A DNA stretch of 64,000 nucleotides from Culex pipiens pallens (taxonomy: Eukaryota > Arthropoda > Insecta > Diptera > Culicidae): NCBI RefSeq assembly GCF_016801865.2, contig NC_068939.1:2542001-2606000 (forward strand). The letters run 5' to 3'. Both the position numbers and the translations under genes were made by a program. The notes beneath the pieces are model-generated. The model did not search any database, was not told the DNA's origin, and saw nothing but the letters and a program-made list of their open reading frames with translations. Every line of letters starts with the position of its first letter. Within the stretch, counting starts at the first letter, position 1. This document shows, one piece after another, positions 56,628-64,000 of the stretch.

Positions 56628-57169
56628 TGTGGGATATAAGACGAGGTGATACAATGATTTATGAAATTTAAGTATTTTAAATCAAATGTATGACACAAAC
56701 GAAGCATTACGTAAATTTAATACACACGGGTAATTTGTATGCAAGATTTAGTTCACATTTGACTCATACAGGATAGTAGTGTAGCTAAAACGCATGTTAA
56801 GAGAAACGCAAATTCGGTCTCGCGATTTGACAGAAGCCGAAACTTGCCGGATATGCAGTGAGCGATTTTAGAAGAAAACGCAGGAGAGGCAAAACAAAAG
56901 AGAACGAGCGCGCGGCGCTCGATGAGCAAATCGGCGTGATTCTCTTGAAAGCTCGTTCTGGCTTAGTTGGAGTAAACGAGACAGCAGGATGAGCTTTCGG
57001 ATTGAATGATGACTCGTGAGCGAGTAAGGAGAGAATAGCGTGCTCTAACTCGCTGCGAAGGACCTCGATGTCGATCGATGTTTCAGTCTGGTTTGTATTT
57101 TTGAGGCGAAAAGTCATGCGTCAATTTCTTTGACGGTTATTTTGAAGATGGCCGCGATGGGACACGACA
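56628..57169 (+). repeat. Right LTR
   Basis: This matches 52784-53325 at every position compared. The same 542-bp length and the identical 106-codon minus frame at 56797-57117 support full or near-full identity. Confidence 0.9.
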
Positions 57170-57174
57170 ATAAT

Positions 57175-57890
57175 TTGTTAACAAGTCACGAGTAATTGAC
57201 CAGACCCGGCAGGCGCTTCTGGCCGAGTGCAGCTCTCTCTGTTAAATGGTTCTAAATGGTGGCGCGGAAATAGAATGTTTTCTTGTGTGTTTTGGACTCT
57301 GACTCTGGTGGCAACAATATTGGAACAAAACTCCGAGCTGCACGCAATTAGTAAATGAAAATTGGAGTGTGCTGATGAAGCAATTTGGTAATTGCGATGA
57401 AGAGAGATCATCGCAGGTTAATGGCGAATTAGTGCGACAAGGTCGTGCCAAAATGATTTGCTTTTTTTTGTTGGTGATTTTAACACGATCGGATCAAATG
57501 ACTTACTTCCCGTCTAGAGGTGATCTAATAATATGATTGGTTAGAATATTGTGTATCTATCCCTTTGCAAACCTTTTAGACCTAAGATATTGGTACATTT
57601 TTTAACTATAGCACAAATTGAGGCAGTTGTGTTCTTAGTTAAGTCACCTTCCCTCAAAATCGAGGGGCGAAATGATTGCTTTTTATTTTTATTTCTTCAA
57701 ATGGAATACAGTGTACCTTTTGAAATTAATTTTCCTAAGTTGTTTTAATTTTTCGGAATAATTGGGATAATGTCAATAAAAACGTAGAAAAAAATAAATG
57801 TATGTACCACAAAAAGAAGGACTAGTTCAAGTCTAATTTTCCAAATATTAAAACATAAAGTGGAGTAATTCTCTAAAATTTCCCAATCTA
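57175..57890. other. Flank of LTR element
   Basis: The first 280 bases are GC-richer and look single-copy; they continue the DNA left of 52779. The rest is AT-rich. No gene. Confidence 0.4.
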
Positions 57891-60150
57891 TTCGAATTTT
57901 TTTATTTTTAAATTCGAATGATACTTTGGCCATTTACATCATTAGTTGACCCATACTAGACTTCAAACAAATTTGCGGGCTGGTTACACAATTGACATGT
58001 GAGTAATCGAAAACCTGAATCTTGAGAAAGGATTTTCTGATCGATTTGGTGTCTTCGGCGAAGTTAAAGGTTGTGATTGGGACCATTTAAAATATAGGTG
58101 CAAAGAATCATGATTTTTTATTTTACTTTTTATTAGGCCGTTGCAAATATTTTTTGCAGTTTATGTCCCCCGACTCTGAACAAAGTCGAGAGGAGGGGGA
58201 GGGGGGGGGGGAGAGTCGTCAAAAAAATAAAAAAATTAAAAAAATGGCCACGGTATCAACATTTGAATGAAAAAAGTACTTTGAAATGCATTATACACCT
58301 GTCCAGTTGTTTTGCAATCATTAATATCTAAAATTTCTAAATATAAACGATTTTTTTGCGTGCTGTACATTGTAATTTCATAAAATTTCAAATTATTTTT
58401 AAGCGAGCCCAATTATACTAAATATGATTATCAATGCAGAAAAGGGCATTTTAGATTGCTCTCAGTTGATTATACTTATATTTCCATTGAAATTTTGATG
58501 CTTCCTGAAAAAAAATTTTTGCCCTGATTTTTCGGGCGACATAAACTTTAAAAAATATTTGCTACGGCCTTACTGTAAGTTAAACTCCCAAAATACGTTT
58601 TTTTTATTTTAGAATTTTTTATGTGGTTTGCGCTTCAGGATGGTGCAAAATCTGTAAAAATTGTGATTTTTGGCAAAAAATCTTAAATATTTTCAACAAA
58701 ATTTCAAAAATTATTTTTAAGTTGTAAAATAAAATTTGCAATTGAAAATGACTTATTTTTTACATTTTCAAGTATTGGGCATATTTGAAAATTTCGTCAT
58801 TTTTAATAAAAAAAAATAAAATTTTAATTTTAAACATTGGAAATTGAACCAATGTTTTTCGAGATATCGCAAGTTAAATAATGAAGGCTTATTGGGTGAC
58901 ACTGAGAAAAACTCATTTTCTCCAAATTTAAGCAGCAACCAGCAGTTTGGAAAAGTAAAAAAAAAATGTCTAAATATAAACGTCTGCATGATGAATTTAA
59001 ATGAAATGAAGATTTTAATAGTTTCTCAACAAAAAAATTTTTTAAGCATTTTTGTATGATTTCCGATTTTTTAGGAAAGTTTTAAACTTTTAAATGGCAT
59101 TAATGATTTTCTTATATTCAGGCTAATCGAAAAATATTAATCCCTTAAAAAAAAAAAATTCAGGTTAAATACGAAATGATCAGATTTTCTCTATTTTTCT
59201 GTATACTTCGTGAAATAATAAAAGAGCACAAAAAATATACATGCCTCAAATTCAAAACAGAAAAAAGTTTATGCAATGTCAAAAAATTACAGAAAATCAT
59301 TAAATCGACATAAACTGTTTTGGTTAACTGCTGTTACAAGGGGACAAAAAATAATAATTTCAGTTTTAAACCCAATTTTCAAGAACTTAATTTCAGTTTT
59401 AAACCCAATTTTCAAAATTGGTAAGCAAAAAGTATCACAAAATGCCTTCTATACTTTTACAAATATGCTACTGCCAAAAACAAGCAAAATAACAATAAAT
59501 TTATGGAATTTACGGGAAAAAATTCTGATGTGAAACCACTTTTTCAGATCTGTGGTTCAAAGTGAAAAATTTGTGAACATACTTAAAAGCCTTTTTTGAT
59601 TAAAAATGCACAAATAAAGATTATACAATGTTTTCTAAGACCGATGCTAATATTTTTCAAAGTTTTTGTCCCTCGGCTAGGGCCGATGTCGAGAAGGGGG
59701 AGGGGGGCCGGGGAATATTTTTTCTTAGAAAGTTTTTGACCAAATCAAAAACCAAAACATTCGTAAAATATTTTTATCTTTCTGTTACAAATATTCAAGC
59801 AAAATTTTAAAAATCAAAAATGACATTTCAGAAGAGCTAACATAGGTGAAATTACTTGTGAAAAGCAAGGCTTGACATTGTTACATTTCATATTACATAT
59901 TGAAAATTTGAGCATAGCTGCCTAAAAATTTACAAATATCCTTTTTATTGAGGTAATCTCATAACAACATTCTCCTTTTCATTAACAAAAAAAACTGATA
60001 TACTACTTTTTCATAATTTTTTGAGGTTATGGATCACCTTAGACCTTACGGATTTTGAATTGAATAAACTTTTATGTTTGAAAACAATTTAAAAAAAACA
60101 TATATTGAAAATTGGTAGAAAACATGAAACGATTAAGCAAACCAACTTTT
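57890..60150. repeat. AT-rich repeat-dominated stretch
   Basis: 57890-58130 belongs to the CATCATTAG family (GATCGATTTGGTGTCTTCGG). 58130-58570 is a copy of the GGCCGTTGCAAAT family, including a G-rich run near 58195-58213. 59640-59720 has another partial copy with GTCCCTCGGCTAGGGCC and a GGGGGAGGGGGGCCGGGG run. No gene was seen. Confidence 0.55.
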
Positions 60151-62196
60151 CAGTTGAAAACTCTGCGGATACGCCGAACGACGCTCTTCCTTTGTGGGAA
60201 GCAAGTGAACTTAAAATAATGTAAACTTTTTGTAATGCCTAGCTTTTGCGTCTAATTGATCTTGCTCGATAATGTTATTAGCGCGCTAATGGAATGGAAA
60301 TTGATTCATTGTTCGAACACACAGCCAGTCTTCCTCGTCCTTCTTCCCCGACGTTGGCGTTGCGTGTGTGTGAGAGTTAATTCATTCACATTTTTTTCTT
60401 TTTCTTCCTTTAGCTTTTTGTTGACTGGTACTTTGTTCTCAATGGGAAGTATTTAGAGCTTTTAAAGTGAGAAAAACGGAGCACCTTTCGCATTCGAGGA
60501 GACTCCTTATCAGCCGGCACCAATCTGCACCGCGCGCACTGTCAGATTTGCGCGGTTTCATCTAAGTTCCTAGTTTTTCTATTTTTTTTGAAGATTGGAT
60601 CTTTCTGGCACCTTTTAGCACCGGGGTCTTGTTGGGCTTGGCCCCGGACAGAGAGGGGCCTCGGGTTGATGGGAATTTAAAAATAATGATAAAGCAAATT
60701 CTTCCCCGTGGGCTCTCCTCTTGATGTAATCATAGCGATTTGAAAGCATTGAGATGTATCCTACCCGCATAGACACCTCTCTCGCGCTGGCTTAGCTCTG
60801 AAAGGTAATATAAGCCATATCTGCTTACTTCAAACAAAAAGGCAGAAAAATAGACACGAAAACACCCCCTTGTGGGAAGAGATGGATCGAAAATGCAAGG
60901 TCATGTCTTGGAAACCTTGGAAATTCTTCCCCGCCGGGAAGTGGCTCGATTTTCTGAGCTGAGAAGTTTGGGTTTTGAAAAAAGCAGTACCTACTCTAAT
61001 TATTCAAATTACGTTTCTCGGTGTACTCGAAGAGTCCTTTGTCTACCGGTCAAGGTTGAGGCACTATTGGTGCTGGTGGTTGTTTGATCGTTAATCTTAA
61101 GTGGGATGGCGCAGGAAAAACATCCCAGTCACTGTCGCCTCCTCGACAAGGCGATTAAGGGGGCAAAACAAAGCAGAGGTGAGCACAAATTTGAGAAAAA
61201 ACAACTGGCGAGACACAATTGGAGGGTTTTTTAAAAGTGTTGCGTGACTAATTGTCCTTCGAAAAAATATATATTTTAAAATTAAACGTTTTTTAACAGC
61301 CTGTTAATTGATATTTTATGGTTGTGTTTTTCGACGTTCCTCACAGATTAGTCTTCAATTATCGCGTTTCTGACGGGGAGGGCTAAGCAGAGCTGTGATT
61401 GCGTGTTCTGCGGATAAACGACTATTAGTTCGACACATCGAAATTATCGCGTGATGACATTTAGTCAAGTGTTGATGGCATCTCTTCCAGCCCTCCTGTT
61501 AACCAGAGTGTGAATAATTGGGAAAATCAACTTCAACGACTATAATCATCAAAAAGTTGTCCTACCACCTCACCCCACCCAGAAATAGACAACACAACGG
61601 AAAAGTTCTCCCAAAAAGTGCGACTTCATCGACCATCGTCGGGGAACATTTTAATGCCACCGACCGCCAAATCGGCCATCGGCCGGCGTGTCAAGTCGAT
61701 TCTGCTTATCCAGCGCAAAAATTAAGCTCATACACGCCGCCGCCGCCGACGGCAGCGCTGTCATTGGGCTCCGCGCGATTTTTGAGATGACGCAGCGGAA
61801 AAAATAATTTTGCACTGGACAGAAAAAAAATCCGCCAGAGAGTTGCTATTATAATAATGTTTGTGAAAATGTGTGTGTGCGAGCGAACGAACGTCACCGC
61901 AAATTCGAACAGTTCAAATTGTGCTGATGAATATCGCGCGCAGCCTGGACAACGAACGATTCGAAATCTGCTGATGTTGGCTGAATTGAGTTTGATGTTG
62001 CTGTTTTTTGTGTGTGTGTTCTGTTTCAGTTTTGGTTTCGGCCTGTCACATGCGTAATTTGCAATCACTTTGGACAATGCACTCAATTTGTGCGGTTATT
62101 GTTCTAGCGAATCATGTTTGCGACAATAACAAGCTGAACGCAGGCAGAGTGGTTGCTAAATTGTGCTTGCATGGGATGGGGTTGCGCTGGATCTGG
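60151..62196. other. GC-richer apparently single-copy block
   Basis: About 2 kb of balanced composition with many CG dinucleotides, for example 60525-60555 and 61620-61800 (CCGCCGCCGCCGACGGCAGC). The GTGTGTGTG runs near 60364 and 61871 are simple repeats. Frames at 61518-61790 and 61706-62086 have no domain. It could be intronic regulatory DNA of the glypican or another gene. Confidence 0.35.
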
Positions 62197-62429
62197 TGCG
62201 TTTCGCCGAATGTCGTTTCGCCGACGGGCATTTCGCTGAATGTCGTTTCGCCGAATGGTACGTTTCGCCGAAAGTCATTTCGCCGAAAGGACGTTTCGCC
62301 GAATTGAATAAAAATTAACTTTTTTGTACAATTTATGCTATTTGTTAGCTGCAGTGCCATCTTGTAATTCACTCATGCAAACTTGAGAAGGAGTGGCAAG
62401 ATAATAATATAATAATTTAAAAAGTAAAG

Positions 62430-63480
62430 AACGTCTCATGTTTCAAAGAATGCAAAAACTCACATAAATAATACAAATAATTTGCTTAAAAATTGAAGAA
62501 TGCAAAAACTATCAGAAATTTTTCAAAATGTTATGCTAAAAATCAAAAGAACTGCTCATGTTTGAAAGAATGCAAAACCTACCAAAAATTATAGAAATAA
62601 TATGCTTAAAAAAACTAATAATGCATAAACTCATCGAAATATTTGAAAAGTATGCCAAAAATATAGAATGCAAAAACTAACAGCAATTTTGCAAAATGTT
62701 GTGCTGAAAACCAAAAGAACTGCTCATGTTTGAAAGAATGCAAAAACTCCCAAAAATTATACAAAAAAATTGCTTGAAAAACAAAGAATGCAAAAACAAA
62801 CAGAAATAATTTAAATAATAAGCAGCCAATTAAAAGAACTGCTTATGTTTGAAAGAATGAAAAAACTCACAGAAATAATAAAAAAAAAATATGCCTAAAT
62901 ACAAAGAATGCAAAAACCAACAAAAAAATTTCCAAAATGTTATGCTAAAAATCAAAAGAACTGCTCATGTTTGAAAGAATGCAAAAACTCACAAAAATTA
63001 TACAAATAATTTGCATAAAAAACAAAGATTGCAAAAACAAACAAAAATAATCAAAATTATAAGCAGAAAATAAAAAAAAACTGTTCATGTTTGAAAAAAT
63101 GCAAAAACTCTCAGAAATAATTTAAAAAATATTCTCAGTAAAAAATGCAAAAACTACCGGCATTTTTCCAAAATGTTTTGCTGAAAATCAAAAGAACTCC
63201 TCATGTTGGAAAGAATACAAAAACTTACAGAAATTATACAAATAATATGCTTAAAAAACAAAGAATGCAAAAACTAACAGAAATTTATCAAAATTATAAG
63301 CAGAAAATTAAAAGAACTGCTCATGGTTAACAGAACGCATAAACTCACAGAAATAATTCAAATGATATATTAAAACAAGAATGCAAAAAACTAACAGAAA
63401 TTAATGCAAAAACTCACAGAAATGATATAAAATTGTTTGCTGTAATTAAATAACTACTTATATTTGAAAGAATGCAAAAA
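62430..63480 (+). repeat. Tandem array, ~120-bp unit
   Basis: The phrase CTCATGTTTGAAAGAATGCA recurs near 62436, 62557, 62727, 62840, 62965, 63086, 63203 and 63320. Half-units beginning AAAGAATGCAAAAAC lie between them, so the array has a 120-bp period with an internal 60-bp sub-repeat. It is AT-rich and diverged. It lies inside the element bounded by the TTTCGCCGAA arrays. Confidence 0.8.
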
Positions 63481-63550
63481 CTCGCACAATTTTTTTCATC
63501 TAGATTATTTTTTAAGCGATTGTTTATGCATGTTATAATGCATAAACTTA

Positions 63551-63749
63551 TATAAGTCCAAGGAAGGTTCTTACGCCAAAAAGTTACAACCTTGGCCACT
63601 TTGGAACCGATTCCGGAGCATCGGCAAATTGTATGGAAAAAGTTACGTAAAATCAAATTTTGATCACAGGAGGCTGAATAAGCAAAAAATCAAAAAACGT
63701 CAACAAACGAAAAAAAAGGCAGAACGAAGTTTGTCGGGTAAGGCTTGTT
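63551..63749 (+). repeat. RTE-like 3' end repeat, copy 2
   Basis: It starts TATAAGTCCAAGGAAGG and ends GAACGAAGTTTGTCGGGTAA, with strong similarity to 51106-51303. The frames at 63414-63656 (minus) and 63629-63841 (plus) reflect this repeat and not a gene. Confidence 0.6.
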
Positions 63750-63887
63750 TTATATATTTATTTTACGATTATTTGTCAATTCGGCGAAACGTCCCATTCG
63801 GCGAAACGTCCCATGCGGCGAAACGGCATTCGGCGAAATGACCTTCGGCGAAATGACCGTCGGCGAAACGACATTCGGCGAAATGTC

Positions 63888-64000
63888 CCGCACCCGGTTG
63901 CGTTAGCCTTTTGTTGGAAAATAATTACTTTTAAAATTCCGGTTTCCGGCAAAAACCAACACTAGAAATGGACAGTTTTCAAAGAAAGGTTTCCAAGAAA
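63888..64000. other. Right edge of window
   Basis: About 110 bases without a recognised feature. Glypican 5' exons, if on this contig, should lie beyond this edge. Confidence 0.4.

Larger units (their letters stand above)
52784..57169 (+). mobile_element. Non-autonomous LTR retrotransposon
   Basis: Two 542-bp direct LTRs (52784-53325 and 56628-57169) start TGTGGGATATAAGAC and end GGGACACGACA. The flanking pentamer ATAAT occurs on both sides (52779-52783 and 57170-57174). A purine-rich tract (AGGAGGGGAATA) precedes the right LTR, and TGGCGTGGCTTAGC one base after the left LTR is a possible primer-binding site. The 3.3 kb interior has no gag, protease, reverse transcriptase or integrase frame. 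It holds a tRNA-like SINE segment, a 147-bp tandem array and A-rich DNA. Such elements (TRIM/LARD type) rely on enzymes from a relative. The LTRs are equal in length and matched wherever compared, so the insertion is recent. Confidence 0.9.
62197..63887. mobile_element. Element with inverted TTTCGCCGAA arrays
   Basis: The left end holds seven spaced copies of TTTCGCCGAA (62201-62306). The right end holds seven copies of the reverse complement (63779-63878). The outermost bases on both sides read GGTGCG inward. Spacers between copies are 4-8 bases and vary. The interior has a ~120-bp AT-rich tandem array and an RTE-like repeat, with no transposase frame. It behaves like a non-autonomous inverted-repeat element with subterminal motif arrays. 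The superfamily is unknown and a clear target duplication was not found. Confidence 0.65.

Overview
The window looks like nuclear DNA of a culicine mosquito, probably Culex (an inference). It is AT-rich, the introns that can be read are short (57-64 bp) or several kb long, and it is packed with short inverted-repeat transposons, tRNA-derived SINEs and foldback elements. No bacterial, phage or viral gene was recognised. Most long open frames are by-products of simple repeats or of GC-rich non-coding blocks.

Two protein-coding genes can be read with confidence, both on the minus strand. The first is a complete TMEM43 (LUMA) homologue at 31635-32882. It has three exons and 376 codons, and its second intron begins with GC instead of GT. 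The second is the 3' half of a glypican of the GPC1/2/4/6 (Dally-like) group at 39875-45161. Four exons give 232 residues carrying the last cysteines, Ser-Gly heparan sulfate sites and a GPI-anchor signal. Its 5' exons were not found and probably lie beyond the right edge. Two weaker gene traces are on the plus strand: a possible start-codon exon at 3524-3663 and a possible terminal exon at 36043-36222.

Layout. 1-5300: AT-rich DNA with a GC-richer block that holds the candidate start exon. 5500-7740: a 2 kb array of a 9-bp unit, then a 10-bp array. 7.9-10.1 kb, 15.5-17.0 kb, 20.6-21.5 kb and 23.2-24.2 kb: GC-richer apparently single-copy blocks without convincing genes. Between them lie a TA-flanked inverted-repeat element (11392-12306), a multimeric poly(A) retroelement with a 21-bp target duplication (13027-15083), a 311-bp hAT-type MITE (19605-19915), an 858-bp element with 32-bp perfect inverted ends (21571-22428) and small palindromes. 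26020-30098: a 4.1 kb foldback with near-identical 1 kb arms and a hAT-like element near its centre. 31.5-33 kb: TMEM43. 33411-35602: a nest of at least four elements including a SINE. 36.2-45.2 kb: glypican 3' end with a possible long 3' UTR and a 4.5 kb intron. 45.2-64 kb: probably glypican intron or upstream DNA. It contains a recent non-autonomous LTR retrotransposon (52784-57169) and, at the right edge, an element whose ends are inverted arrays of a TTTCGCCGAA motif (62197-63887).

The genes show no operon-like cooperation, as expected for an insect. TMEM43 is a nuclear-envelope/ER membrane protein and the glypican a cell-surface morphogen co-receptor. The most unusual content is the mobile DNA: a non-coding LTR element with equal-length LTRs that match wherever compared, a retroelement with internal poly(A) that looks like a multimer, and the foldback and nested structures.
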